Of a DNA stretch of 64,000 nucleotides, positions 19,768-29,105 are shown piece after piece; the first letter of the stretch is position 1; the number at the start of each line of letters is the position of its first letter. The notes under the pieces were generated by a model. The model saw only the letters and a list, made by a program, of their open reading frames with translations. It made no database searches and was not told the origin of the DNA. Position numbers and translations under genes: made by a program. The stretch lies in assembly GCA_016712505.1 (NCBI GenBank), contig JADJQY010000008.1, positions 434,001 to 498,000 of the forward strand, written 5' to 3'. This DNA is from Candidatus Eiseniibacteriota bacterium. GTDB lineage: Bacteria; Eisenbacteria; RBG-16-71-46; CAIMUX01.

Positions 19768-19890
19768 TCGGCATGTGCTAGGCGGCAGGTACTAGGCGGT
19801 GTGCGCCAGGTGGTTCGCGCTCGGCGGCATGCGCCACGTGACCTGCGCCAGGTGGCTCGCACCAGGCGGAATGCGCTAGACCGCACGCGC
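19768..19890. repeat. degenerate short repeats after groEL
   Basis: About 120 bp of loosely repeated units around ggcggcatgcgccag (for example taggcggcaggtac, taggcggtgtgcgcc, ctcggcggcatgcgcc, caggtggctcgcacc). No gene is supported. The origin may be expansion of the final Gly-Gly-Met codons of groEL. Confidence 0.5.
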
Positions 19891-20013
19891 TGGTAACGAG
19901 AGACAGAGAGACAGAGATAGAAGACAGCTCGACGCGGCGATCCTCCCAGACGCCGCGGCGAGCCGCCTCGAAACAGTCTCCGCCGGTCCTTGTGGCCGGC
20001 GGGGTTTGCACCA

Positions 20014-20045
20014 ACCCCGGCGCCGGTTCCGACTGGCGCCGGGGT
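20014..20045 (+). terminator. groEL terminator stem-loop, intron target
   Basis: An 11-bp perfect stem (ACCCCGGCGCC / GGCGCCGGGGT) with a 10-nt loop, followed by gttgtgtt. A group II intron begins 8 bp after the stem, so the original U-tract may have been cut by the insertion. Confidence 0.75.
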
Positions 20046-20462
20046 GTTGTGTTGTGCGCCCGGCATGGGCACAGACTTAGAGGTGAGAGTCCTCTCCTGA
20101 GCAGGTCACAGCGAAGGAAGTGAAGCGCAAGGGCGGAAGGGCGACCGACCGTCTGAAGGAAGCGTGGAACGAACCCGCGGGCCGATGGACAAGAACCGGA
20201 TACGAGGCGCAGCCGACCGAGGCGAGCGAGCAACTGATTGCGAAGCCTTCGTGACCAAAGGGACGCGGCGTAAATCCGGCGGTGGTGCGGGGAAGGTCTG
20301 TGTTCTTACCGGGGAGATCTCGCTTCACGCCTGAAAGGGCGACGCCGAGCGATCGGCGGAGCGAGAAGTCAGCCGAGGTCGTAATAGTCGCCGCGAGGCG
20401 ACGAAGGGCCGAACGAGAGGGAGAGCTTTTCGCTCCCGAGGATCGGAGAGGTCAGGTCACAG

Positions 20463-21807
20463 ATGTCCGAGCAATTGGAGCTCCCGTTCGAGGGTAGGGG
20501 TGAAGCCCCGAGCGTAGAACGGAGCGTGGAGACCTCGACGGCTCCTCAGGAGAAAGAGGGCTCAGGAGCGAGCGGAGTCATGGAACGGGCGGTGAGCCGC
20601 CCCAACATGCTGGCCGCGTACAAGCGAGTTCGGGAAAACAAGGGCAGTCCCGGGATCGACGGGATGACGGTGGAAGCGCTACCGGCCTGGTTACAGGAAC
20701 ATTGGGCAGGAGTCCGCGAGCAACTGCTGGCAGGCACCTACCGACCGCAGCCAGTCAAGCGGCAGCTCATCCCCAAGGCGGGCGGTGGCGAGCGTGAGCT
20801 TGGCATTCCGACCGTGGTGGACCGCCTCATCCAGCAAGCCCTGCTTCAAGTCCTCCAACCGATCTTCGATCCGACCTTTTCCGATCACAGCTACGGGTTC
20901 CGACCGGGACGCCGGGCGCACGATGCCGTACGGCATGCGCAAGGGTACGTCCAGGAAGGCCGTCGCTGGGTGGTGGACGTGGACCTGGAGAAGTTCTTTG
21001 ACCGGGTGAACCACGACATCCTGATGGGACGGTTGGCGAAGCGGATCGAGGACAGACGGGTGCTGCGGCTGGTCCGCCGGTACCTGGAAGCAGGGGTGAT
21101 GATCCAAGGAGTGGTCATGGAGCGACACGAAGGGACTCCGCAAGGAGGACCTCTCACCGCTCCTGGCCAATGTGCTCCTCGACGAAGTGGACAAGGAGTT
21201 GGAGAAGCGGGGTCATGCGTTCGTGCGCTACGCCGATGACGGTAACGTCTATGTGCGGTCGAAGCGAGCGGGCGAGCGAGTGATGGCTCTGCTGCGTCGC
21301 CTTTACGGCGACCTCAAGCTTCGGATCAACGAGTCGAAGAGCGCGGTGGCGCGGGTCTGGGATCGGAAGTTCCTCGGGTTCTCCCTCTGGGTGGGCGCGG
21401 GAAAGACAATCCGGGTCCGCGTCGCGGAGAAAGCTCTGAACGCGATGAAGCAACGGGTGCGATCGATGACCCGCCGCCTGGGAGGACGGAGCCTGGAGCA
21501 AGTGATCGGAACGCTGCGGCCGTACCTGCTGGGGTGGAAGGCATACTTCCGTCTGGCCGAGACGCCACAGGTCTTCCGAGAGCTTGATGAGTGGATCCGT
21601 CACCGACTCCGAGCGATCCAACTGAAGCAGTGGAAGCGTGGACGCACGACCCATCGCGAGCTAGTCTCGCGCGGGCTGAGCCCCACGGCCGCTGCCCAGG
21701 TAGCGGCGAACACTCGTCGCTGGTGGAAGAACTCGGCGATGGCGCTGCACATCGCGATTCCCAACCGCTGGTTCACCGAACGAGGGCTCCCTTCGCTCGG
21801 TGCGTGA
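20463..21807 (+). pseudogene. ltrA: group II intron reverse transcriptase/maturase, frameshifted
   Basis: The N-terminal half (from ATG 20463) holds RT1-RT4 (NMLAAYKRVRENKGSPGIDG, YRPQPVKRQLIPK, LGIPTVVDRLIQQALLQVL, YGFRPGRRAHDAV, VVDVDLEKFFDRVNHDIL) and ends at GTPQGGPL. The frame then changes and the second half continues as SPLLANVLLDEVDKELE with the catalytic RYADD, domain X (YLLGWKAYFRLAETP) and a short tail without an endonuclease domain, as usual for IIC. The break is a net loss of two bases (or gain of one) at about 21150. If real, no full enzyme is made. Confidence 0.88.
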
Positions 21808-21819
21808 CCTCAACATCTC

Positions 21820-21855
21820 GAACCGCCGGATGCGGACCCGCTTGTCCGGTGGTGT
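21820..21855 (+). ncRNA. domain V of class IIC intron
   Basis: gaaccgccggatgcgg then acccgcttgtccggtggtgt folds as the catalytic hairpin. The lower-stem triad is CGC, the class IIC signature. The domain VI stem (ggggagtag / ctacccc) follows. Confidence 0.82.
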
Positions 21856-22165
21856 GGGAGGGGAGTAGCCGGGATCACCGACTACCCCCTATCCCGATTT
21901 CTGGGGTAATCTTCTTTGCTGCCCCGTGGCGCAGGAGTGCGGTCGAGGGCCCTGCCGAGTTCGCTGAGCCGTGTTCCGTCCTGCGTGTGCCCTTCGCGGT
22001 GGTCGCTCCGCCGTGTTTGCTCCGCCGAGTTTGCTCCGCCGAGTTCCGTGCGCCGAAGTTGCCGCGCGGTGGTCGCTCCGCCGAATTCGATGTCCCGTGT
22101 TCGCTCCGTGATGCGTGGCCGCGCCCGAACTCCGAGCGGTCGTACCGCGGGTGGCAGGACGGGCG

Positions 22166-22183
22166 ACTCTCCCCGGGGAGAGC
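22166..22183. repeat. 18-bp palindrome, copy 1
   Basis: ACTCTCCCCGGGGAGAGC, one base off the perfect palindrome seen at 24518 and 28832. It lies in a non-coding stretch. Confidence 0.7.
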
Positions 22184-22570
22184 CGGTGCAGGTGCGTGCG
22201 GGAGTGGTGATCCGCGGTCAGGATCCGTGGCCGAGGTTCGTTGCTGAGATCGCTTGCCGGGATCGGCGGCTGGGATGTCGATCCGGCCCGGGGAGGGTGC
22301 GGTGTTGTGGGGCGATACGTGCGCGGCCGTGTCGTCTGCGCGGAGCGGGTCGAGCTGCGGCGATCGGCGCCGCGGTCGTCGCCTTGGCCGGATGGCGTCG
22401 CGAGAGGGTTGGTGGGGAGGCGTGAGGCTCCTCGCTCCGCCTGGGTATCGCGTGCGGCCGTCTGAGGTGGCGTGCGGCGGGACGAGCGGCAGGAGGTCTC
22501 GTTCCGGAGATTCGATCTGGGAGTCGGCACGGGGTTGGTGCGATGTAGCGTGAGTGTGAGCCGGGCGTCG

Positions 22571-22706
22571 GCGCGAAGCACGGCGCGCGAAGCGCGAAGC
22601 ACGAAGCGCGAAGCACGAAGCACCAAGCACGAAGCAAGAAGCACGGCGCACGGCGAACGGCGCACGAAGCACAGAGCACGGAGCGCGGAGTCCGGAGCAC
22701 CGCGCG
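22571..22706. repeat. gaagcac tandem tract
   Basis: A degenerate array of 7-9 bp units (gcgaagcac, gaagcacgaagc, gcacggcg) running about 135 bp. Unit drift is strong, so slippage in a non-coding region is likely. No CRISPR-like spacer regularity. Confidence 0.7.
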
Positions 22707-24388
22707 TCGGCGCGGTCCCGGTGTCGATGGCGTGCTGTTCGCTGCAGCTGGCCGGCGACGAGAGAAAGTGTGTGTGGCGAAAAGAACCTGTTGACCGTGT
22801 TGCACGGGGCACGAATCGATGGTTGGGCACAGGTCTCTGGTGTCGTGCGTGATCGCACGGGGAGCGTGTACGAGCGATCCGCTGCAAGAGTTGTCGGTTC
22901 GAGATGTCCTATCGGGAGATTGACGCTCTGCGTCGTCCACTGGCCCGCCGGAAGTGCCGAAGTATCGTTCGATTGGAGCGGGTGATGCGCGATCGTCGAC
23001 TTGCATTCGGCGAGGAGCGCGAGGCGCTTGGATTCAGCGCAGGAACGACACGACGAGGGCACGGAGGCCGACATGTGCAACAAGGCAGGAGTGGTACCAC
23101 AGACGGTAGATCTGGCGACGCTGAGCGACCGAGAGGTCCTTCGCGCGGTCGCGAGTTGGGCCAAAGGCGGAGCGGCGCGTCACGGCGGAGTTGCTCCGCC
23201 ATCTGGGCGAGCTGGACGCGCGGCGCCTTTATCTCGGGGCCGGTTGCTCCTCGACGTTTGCTTACTGCACGGAGATCCTCCGCATGTCGGAGCCTGCCGC
23301 CTATCACCGGATCACCGCCGCCCGCGCCGGGCGTCGCTTCCCGGAGCTCCTCGCGCGACTCGCCGCGGGAGATCTGCATCTGAGTGCGATCTGCCTGCTC
23401 GCCTCGGAGCTGACGGAAGGGAACGTAGCGTCGTGGATCGCACGCGCGAGCGGGCAGTCGAAGCGTGCGGTCGAGCGGATGCTGGTCGGTGAGAGGCAGG
23501 GGGCCGGCGGTTGCGCCGGCGATGGGGATGCCGGTGCGGGAGCGCCTCGGGGCACACGGCGTTGGCCGAAGCTCGGCCCGGACTTGTGGAGTGTCGCGTC
23601 GGTTGGGCGACCTGCGGGGCTCGGTCCGATGTTGAGCGATGGATTGAACGCCTCCTCGGCATCGGCCTGCGCCCCAGGGCCAGAGGCAGCGCCGGTTCCG
23701 GAGCGCGGGGTGATCCCGCCTGGCGCGCGTGGTTGCGGCAGCCCGGCGTTCAGCCTGCCGAAGCTCTCGTTCGTGGCCGATCCCGAGCTGCAGAATCTAC
23801 TCGCCCGGGCGCGCGATCTCGTGAGTCACAGCAATCCGAGCGGAGATCTCGCGGTGTTGCTCCGCCTCGCGCTCCGGGCGTTGATCGGGAGCACGGAGCG
23901 GCGGCGGTTCGGGCAGAGGGTGGCGGCGCGGGTCACGCAGCAGGTGTCGGCGGAGGCGCAGGAGCAGGCGAGAGGGCGTGCGGGCGCGCGTCCGGCGGCG
24001 CAGGCCGGGTTGGGCGTGCCACTGGAGCCCGGTTCGAGCGTGCCGCCGGCAGCCGGTTCGAACGCATCGCCGCAAACCGGGGAAGCCCACGCGAGACCGG
24101 CGTTGCGTCGGCGTGCTCCGCGGTGGCGTTCGCGCTACATCCCGATCGCCGTGCGTCGCGCGGTCTGGCAGCGCGATGGGGACCGGTGCGCGTTCGTGTC
24201 GCGCGAAGGGCACCGCTGCGGTGCACGTGGATTCCTCCAGTTCCACCACTTGATCCCCTTCGCTCAGGGCGGGGCGCACACCGTGGAGAACCTCGCCCTG
24301 CGCTGCGGTGCGCACAACCGCTACGAGGCGCGGGGCGACGTCGGTTCGGCGGGCAGGTCCGCGGGCGAGGACATCCGGTCCACGATCG

Positions 24389-24441
24389 TCGCGCCCGCGC
24401 TCGCGCCCGCGCCCGCGCTCGCGCCCGCGCTCGCGCCCGAG
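24389..24441. repeat. gcgcccgcgctc tandem repeat in HNH gene tail
   Basis: Alternating gcgcccgcgctc/gcgcccgcgccc units encode (ALAPAP)n after the HNH motif. This is slippage-type low complexity. Confidence 0.7.
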
Positions 24442-24517
24442 AGCGAGCGCGTGGCGGATCTTGTTCGTGCGCCGGAGCCCTGGTGCACTGCGGTTGGCGG
24501 GTCCGCGGACATGCCGA

Positions 24518-24535
24518 ACTCTCCCCGGGGAGAGT
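24518..24535. repeat. 18-bp palindrome, copy 2 (intron insertion site)
   Basis: ACTCTCCCCGGGGAGAGT, a perfect palindrome. The second group II intron begins at the very next base (GTGCGCC at 24536). Confidence 0.85.
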
Positions 24536-25051
24536 GTGCGCCAGGCAAAGCCTGGGAAGGGAGGATGGTGAGCCTCTTCGGCTCACTTGAAACTCATCGA
24601 TAGCGACCCGGTGGGTCCGAGTCCCACCCGGCAAAGCTGGCCAGCAGCCGGAACCGAGTGTTGCGTGGTCCCGAGGCAACTCGGACTGCGAAGCGTACAC
24701 AGGGAACGAGCAGGCCGCGTGATCGAGTCCCGAAATCGGGCACTTGCGGGAGCCGGCGTTCTACTCTCAAGCGACGGCAGCAGGTGGACGGTGAATGGCC
24801 TTCCGCCCACCTCTCGCCGGGGTCCAAGAGCAGGGCGTGCTCGTGCAAGGGTCGTCCAGGAACCTGGGAGATCCCGCCTCTTCCTCGCCTTCGGGTGAGG
24901 CGCCAGAGCCGAGGAAACGGAGGCTCTGGTGTGCGGAGTCGGGAAGTCAGAGCGCCTGCGTAGTACCGGAGAAAGCGGGGAACCGGACCCTTCCGGGACC
25001 CGGTGGAGGGAAGGCGGGCGCCGGATCATGGAACCGATGGAAGGAAAGACG

Positions 25052-25166
25052 CATGGGAACTCTGAGTCCCCGCAACGTCTCAACGACACTCCAACGGATA
25101 GCGGACATGGCCCGGGAATCTCCGGAGCGAATCGCTTCGGAGACGTCTGGGTCGAAGGGTGCGTGA
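25052..25166 (+). pseudogene. N-terminal remnant of a group II intron maturase
   Basis: MGTLSPRNVSTTLQRIADMA and about 17 further residues recall the GTLSPENVSTKLQRIAELA start of a large maturase group distinct from the IIC enzyme at 20463. The stop follows 37 codons in; no RT motif remains. An upstream in-frame ATG-like start (MEPMEG, 25028) is in another frame, hinting at a further indel. Confidence 0.65.
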
Positions 25167-25196
25167 GGTCGCTCACGCAGCCAACCCATGACCGAG

Positions 25197-25230
25197 GAGC
25201 CGGATGCGCGAGTCGCGCACGTCCGGATCT
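25197..25230 (+). ncRNA. domain V of second group II intron
   Basis: Exactly 34 nt: GAGCCGGATGCGCGAG then TCGCGCACGTCCGGATCT. The stem pairs well and the catalytic triad is AGC, the non-IIC type. Confidence 0.85.
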
Positions 25231-25269
25231 TTGGGGGGGGGCGCCCGCGAGGGTGGCCCCTATCCCGAT

Positions 25270-25628
25270 GTGCGCGAGGCGCGGGCGTAGCGGGGGGGCG
25301 TAACGGACACGGGGGGCGATACCAATGAACTGGATCGGGAGGGTGTACCTTCACGGCCGCGGTCGGGGGAGGTGCCATCTGCGAACGCGCGTGCAGTGAA
25401 GGGCGAGGTCGCGCCCCGATCCCCGGTCGCCGCGCTGGCCTAGGTCCTGGCAATGGAGCAGGTGCCTACCGCCGACCAGGTCCCTGCCCCGGACTAGGCA
25501 GAATGCAGCCCGCCCCGATCTCGCCGGTGGCCGATCGGTAGCCGATCGCTCCAGGCCTCCGCCTTCGGCGCCCGAAATCCGACCGCCCTCCGGCCGGCAG
25601 ACGCAGTAGTGCTGCGCCGAGAATCTCG
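25270..25628. other. non-coding stretch after second intron
   Basis: About 360 bp with no supported gene. It contains a G-rich tract just after the intron and unremarkable GC-rich sequence before the promoter at 25629. Confidence 0.4.
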
Positions 25629-25657
25629 TTGCCTGCCCCTAGCCGTGCTTCTATCAT
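25629..25657 (+). promoter_or_regulatory. sigma-70-type promoter
   Basis: TTGCCT, 17-bp spacer, TATCAT. It lies 72 bp before the small secreted-protein gene, which leads into the TPR/sigma-54 gene. Confidence 0.55.
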
Positions 25658-25728
25658 TTCGGCGCTGAACTTTTAGGGGGCCGGCCGCCGAGTGCCCAGC
25701 TCGGCGATACCCAACCGGAGGTAGCCGA

Positions 25729-26064
25729 ATGTCTCGAACTCGCCCATCGCGCGCCGGCGCACGCACTCTCCGCCTGCTGCTGCTTGCGTCGCTTGTGACG
25801 TTGGGCCCGCTCGCCGCTGCACCGTCCCACGCCTGGACCCCACCGCCGGCCCCGCTGCCGATGGAGCCGGGGGATACGGATGGGCAGGATTGGGACGACA
25901 TGGAACTGAATCGGCCGGCAGATCCGGTTCGCGCAGGGCGGACTACCACGGTCAGCGATGGTGCTCGAACGGCGAGAAGCGAAGGTGCACGTGGGGGCGT
26001 TGAGCGCTCATGGGTCGCCACTTTCCTGCGCTGGGTAGTACGAAGCACTCGGTGCGGCAGTTAG
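25729..26064 (+). CDS. small predicted secreted protein
   Basis: A 111-residue product of unknown function. The N-terminus is a clear Sec signal: basic residues, LRLLLLASLVTLGPLAAA, then a likely cut after SHA (about residue 35), leaving a Pro- and Asp-rich mature part (PLPMEPGDTDGQDWDDME). The start has a good site, ggaggt, 6 bp upstream. It has its own promoter and stands 12 bp before the broken TPR/sigma-54 activator gene, so the two were probably co-expressed. No recognised domain. Confidence 0.6.
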   Translation: MSRTRPSRAGARTLRLLLLASLVTLGPLAAAPSHAWTPPPAPLPMEPGDTDGQDWDDMELNRPADPVRAGRTTTVSDGARTARSEGARGGVERSWVATFLRWVVRSTRCGS

Positions 26065-26076
26065 CTCGGAGGGGGC

Positions 26077-28616
26077 ATGGGCAGCAGCGGCAGGAAGTGG
26101 GGACGCGACGCGGGGCTTCCGCCTGAGTTCTCGATCGCTCTGGTCGAGACTCTTCTAGGGGTGGGTGACGTCGAGGGCGCCTCTCGGGAATTCAGCCTCC
26201 TGGCGCCCGCTCAGCGCCTAGGCCCCAGCGTATGCGAGCTCTGGCTGGAGTTTCTCTGGCGTACACGCCAGCGATCCGAGGCCTCGGCCTGCCCTCAATG
26301 CTCTGGCGCTTGCCGTCGACGATCCACAGTCCCTTTCGATCGTGGCCCTCTATCGCGCCCGTGCGGCGTTTGGGGACTCAGCACTTGAGCTGGCGACCGA
26401 GATACTGGCGGCGTGGTTCTCCACTGAAGTGGCGGCTGATGCCCCCGATCGAATCAATGCGAGCGCGCGGCAGCTGTTCGGAAAGTGCTGGCTTCGCCTC
26501 CGTGAGATGGAACGCGCGAGACAGCAATTCAAGCACGCCCTCGGGCTCTACGAGAGGGAGGGGACGTGACGGGAGTTGCGAACTCTCTGATCTTCCTCGG
26601 AATGGTAGAGAAATCCGGCGCGGGATGGCACCGCTGCGAGACGCTCCAGGCGAAGGCTCTGCAGTTGCTCACCGAGCTGGGAGATCTCAATCTCTGGGTA
26701 GGTGCCGCGCTGAATCTGTCCGTCACCAGGCTGTTTCGGGGCGCGTTCCTTTCTGCTGCCTTTCCACTCAGACGCGCGCGTGGTCTCTCGGAGGAACTGG
26801 GAGACGAGCGCCGATCCGCCAGAGCGTGCCGATTGCAGGCCATGCTCGGTGCCCGAAGCTCACGATCCGGCGAGGCTCGGCACCTCTTCGTGGATGCCGT
26901 CCGCGCCACCCTCCGCACCTCCGACCCTCGCGGCCGCGCCCTCCTCTGCGAATACACCGGCGAGTTCCGCCTCGCCGGAGGCTACCTCTCCCGCGCCCGC
27001 CGCTGGTTGCAGCGCGGCTACGCCCTCGCCTACCGAATCCCCGAGCGCGATATCATGGGCGAGACGCAACGGCTGCTCGCCGAGGTGGAGTTCCAATCGA
27101 AGACACCAACCGCGCCTCGAACTTGGCCGAGGAGTCGCTCGCCGCGTTCGAGAGGATGGAGCACCTCTACGAACTCGCCGTCTGCCGCCGCGTCCGCGGA
27201 GGCATCCTCCTCCACCTCGGTCGCACGGCCGAAGCGATCCACGACCTCGAGCGCGCGGTCGACTTCTTCACCCAGATGGGCGAGCGGTTCGAGATCTACC
27301 GCGCCCAACGGCTACTCGCGCTGGCCCGTGGCGAGGCGATCGACGATGCGGATACTCTGATTGCCACCCTGGGACGTTCCTACGACGCCGAGGGAGCGCG
27401 CCTGCGCGCCGAACTCGAAGCGAACGAGGTCGACCCGATCGCCGACCTGCTCAACCAGCCGTTTCCCGCGAGCCGGGGTCGACTCCCGCCGGGAGTCGCG
27501 GCGCGGACGACCGCGGCACCGAACCTCCCCGGACACCGCACCGACACCGGCACCGCCGACACCCGCGACCCCGCCGCGAACACCGACCCGACCCGCGTCT
27601 CCCCAACCCCACCTGGCCCCTGACCCGCGAACAGATCGAGGAATCGATCTCCCTCGCGCGCCTGCGGACGATCCAGGTCCTCCGCACCGCCACCAACCCC
27701 GGCTTCCCGGAGCTCCACGGCATGAACCCGCTCCTCCGCGCCGCGCTCCAGCAGGTGCGCGAAGCCGCGCCGACCGATCAGCCGATCCTGATCCAGGGAG
27801 AGACCGGCACGGGGAAAGAACTGGTCGCGCGCGCGGTGCACGATCTGAGTCGACGGGCGCGAGGTCCGTACGTCCCGGTCAACTGCGGCGCGCTCAGCCC
27901 GGAGATGCTCGACAGCGAGGTGTTCGGACACCAGAAGGGGCGTTCACCGGGCGATCACCGAGCGCGCTGGGCTGGCCCGCACCGCCTCCGGAGGCACGCT
28001 GTTCCTCGATGAGATCGCGGAGCTAGGTCCGGGCTCGCAGCCGCGCATTCTCCGCATGCTCGACTCGGGCGAGATCCGGCCGGTGGGCGCGGACCGCGCG
28101 ATCAAGGTCGATGTTCGCCTGGTCACCGCGACGCACAAGGATCTGCGCCAGGCGGTCGAAGCGAACGAGTTCCGCCGCGATCTGTATCACCGGCTCTGTG
28201 GCCTGACGATCTATCTCCCCGCGCTGCGCGATCGAATCGACGACCTGCCGATCCTGATCGAGCACTTCGCGCAGCAGCTGCGCGAGCGGGGGATCGAGTT
28301 CGTGGGAGTGAGCGACGCGGTGCTGACCTCGATGAGCGAATACGACTGGCCGGGCAATGTGCGCGAGCTGCGGAACCAGCTCTTCGCCCTGGCGAGCCGG
28401 GCGCTGCCGGGACGGCGGGTGACCCAGTGGTCGGCGCCGGTCGACCCGCGTCAGGCGATCGCGACCGCGCTCGAACTGACCGAGTCGCAGATCGACGCGG
28501 CGCTCCGTCTGCACCAGGGACGGGTGCTGCCGGCGGCCGCGACCCTGGGCATCAGCAAGCAGGCGCTCTACCGACTCTGCGAACGCTACGGCATCGCCTA
28601 CGAGAACTACCGCTAG
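26077..28616 (+). pseudogene. TPR-containing sigma-54 activator, multiply frameshifted
   Basis: Pieces in all three frames line up as one protein of about 840 residues: an N-terminal helical-repeat (TPR-like) region (LYRARAAFGDSALELATEIL; RQLFGKCWLRLREMERARQQF; NSLIFLGMVEKS; EHLYELAVCRRVRGGILLHLGR), a Pro/Arg linker, an AAA+ domain ([41 protein letters not shown]) and a Fis-like HTH (AAATLGISKQALYRLCERYG). Breaks are seen near 26290, 26565, 27105, 27600 and twice at 27938-27955, where two single-base losses fall inside the GAFTGA loop. No receiver domain. The regulator family is known for self-standing TPR sensors; this copy should be inactive unless the breaks are assembly errors. Confidence 0.82.
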
Positions 28617-28806
28617 CGCGACCCGCGACCCGTGCGAGCCGCGCGCGACTCGCGACCCGCGTGAACCGCTCAGTCCCGCGCCTCCGGCCCCGAACTCCCA
28701 CGACCCCCGCAACCGACGCGCCGCCCGCTACCGATCAGCAAGCCGGTGCAACCTCCGCCCGCGCCTCGCCCCGACGCACCCCGGCCCCGCCTCGACCCGT
28801 TCAACT

Positions 28807-28816
28807 CCCCCGGGGG
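28807..28816. repeat. imperfect relative of the 18-bp palindrome
   Basis: AACTCCCCCGGGGGG has a CCCCCGGGGG core and the same AACTC lead-in as the full copy 25 bp downstream. Confidence 0.4.
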
Positions 28817-28831
28817 GCTGTTCGACATCGA

Positions 28832-28849
28832 ACTCTCCCCGGGGAGAGT
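28832..28849. repeat. 18-bp palindrome, copy 3
   Basis: ACTCTCCCCGGGGAGAGT, identical to the copy at 24518. It lies 216 bp after the end of the broken TPR/sigma-54 gene. Confidence 0.85.
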
Positions 28850-28954
28850 CAGCGCCCGTTGAGGTCCGGGGGCCGGAAGTGGACCGCAGGCCGGCCGCTG
28901 ATCCGTCGTCCGGAGTCCGGCGGCGCCGCCTCTCAGCGCAGATCCGAACCGCGT

Positions 28955-29075
28955 TGCCGCAGTCCGCTCGCGCAGCTCACTTGCGCAGCCCTCCCGCAGT
29001 CCGCTCGTGCAGTCCGCTCCCGCAGTCGGCTTCCGCAGTCCGCTCGCGCAGCCCGCTCGCGCAGGCATCCGCAGA
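28955..29075. repeat. gcagtccgctcgc tandem tract
   Basis: About eight degenerate copies of a 13-16 bp unit (gcagtccgctcgc, gcagcccgctcgc, gcagtcggcttcc) in a non-coding gap. Slippage is the likely origin. Confidence 0.65.
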
Positions 29076-29105
29076 GCAGCCCGTGACCGGCTCCCGCCGC
29101 CCTCC

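Larger units (their letters stand above)
20054..21898 (+). mobile_element. class IIC group II intron
   Basis: An 1845-bp retroelement. It begins with the group II 5' end GTGCGCCCGGCATGGG, carries a reverse transcriptase gene, then domain V and VI, and ends CCCTATCCCGAT. Domain V has the CGC catalytic triad typical of class IIC. It sits just downstream of the groEL terminator hairpin, which is the known IIC target choice (stem-loop followed by a short TTGT-like IBS). The exact 3' end is inferred from the conserved terminal AT. Its own protein gene is frameshifted, so it may not be mobile on its own. Confidence 0.9.
21899..23072. other. non-coding stretch between intron and HNH gene
   Basis: About 1.2 kb with no supported gene. 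Long open frames exist on the minus strand but are low-complexity (Arg/Ser/Ala/Pro) shadows of repeats. It holds loosely repeated tccgccgagtttgc-type units near 22000-22110, one 18-bp palindrome copy (22166), the gaagcac tandem tract (22571-22706), and a small hairpin CGTGCG-TGAT-CGCACG at 22844-22859. Confidence 0.5.
23073..24603 (+). pseudogene. HNH endonuclease family protein, frameshifted
   Basis: ATG 23073 (after ggaggccgac) gives MCNKAGVVPQTVDLATLSDREVLRAVASWAK; the family continues one frame over as AERRVTAELLRHLGELDARRLYLG. One extra G at about 23166 (aaaGgcggag) explains the break. The rest has a long Ala/Gly/Pro-rich linker, a helical segment (ELQNLLARARDLVSHSNPSGDLAVLL) and a C-terminal HNH nuclease motif (RRAVWQRDGDRCAFVS, FLQFHHLIPFAQGG, LRCGAHNRYEA). 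Natural homologues end soon after that motif; here the frame runs on through an AP/AL repeat, a palindrome and the start of a group II intron. Cellular role unknown. Confidence 0.82.
24536..25269 (+). mobile_element. group II intron with deleted reverse transcriptase gene
   Basis: About 734 bp. It starts GTGCGCCAGGC and has domain I-like elements (ccgggtgggtccgagtcccacccgg-type hairpin), the widespread group II segment tagtaccggagaaagcggggaaccgga, a 34-nt domain V and a domain VI ending CCCTATCCCGAT. Only the first 30 or so codons of a maturase remain (MGTLSPRNVSTTLQRIADMA at 25052), after which the sequence jumps to domain V. The AGC triad shows it is not class IIC. It needs a reverse transcriptase supplied in trans to move. 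Confidence 0.85.
28617..29105. other. non-coding stretch with palindromes and repeats
   Basis: About 490 bp with no supported gene. It starts with cgacccgcgacccgtg-type short repeats, then holds two palindromic elements (28807 and 28832) and a gcagtccgctcgc tandem tract (28955-29075). Confidence 0.5.

Noticed and set aside
22571..22706. Possible CRISPR array
   Set aside because: Units are 7-9 bp and contiguous, without spacers or nearby cas genes.
21889..22887. 332-codon minus-strand open frame
   Set aside because: Composition follows the underlying tandem repeats (Arg/Ala/Ser/Thr/Pro); no domain and no ribosome site.
24600..24650. tRNA-like T-arm (ggtgggtccgagtcccacc)
   Set aside because: No matching acceptor, D or anticodon arms; position and sequence fit domain I of the group II intron.
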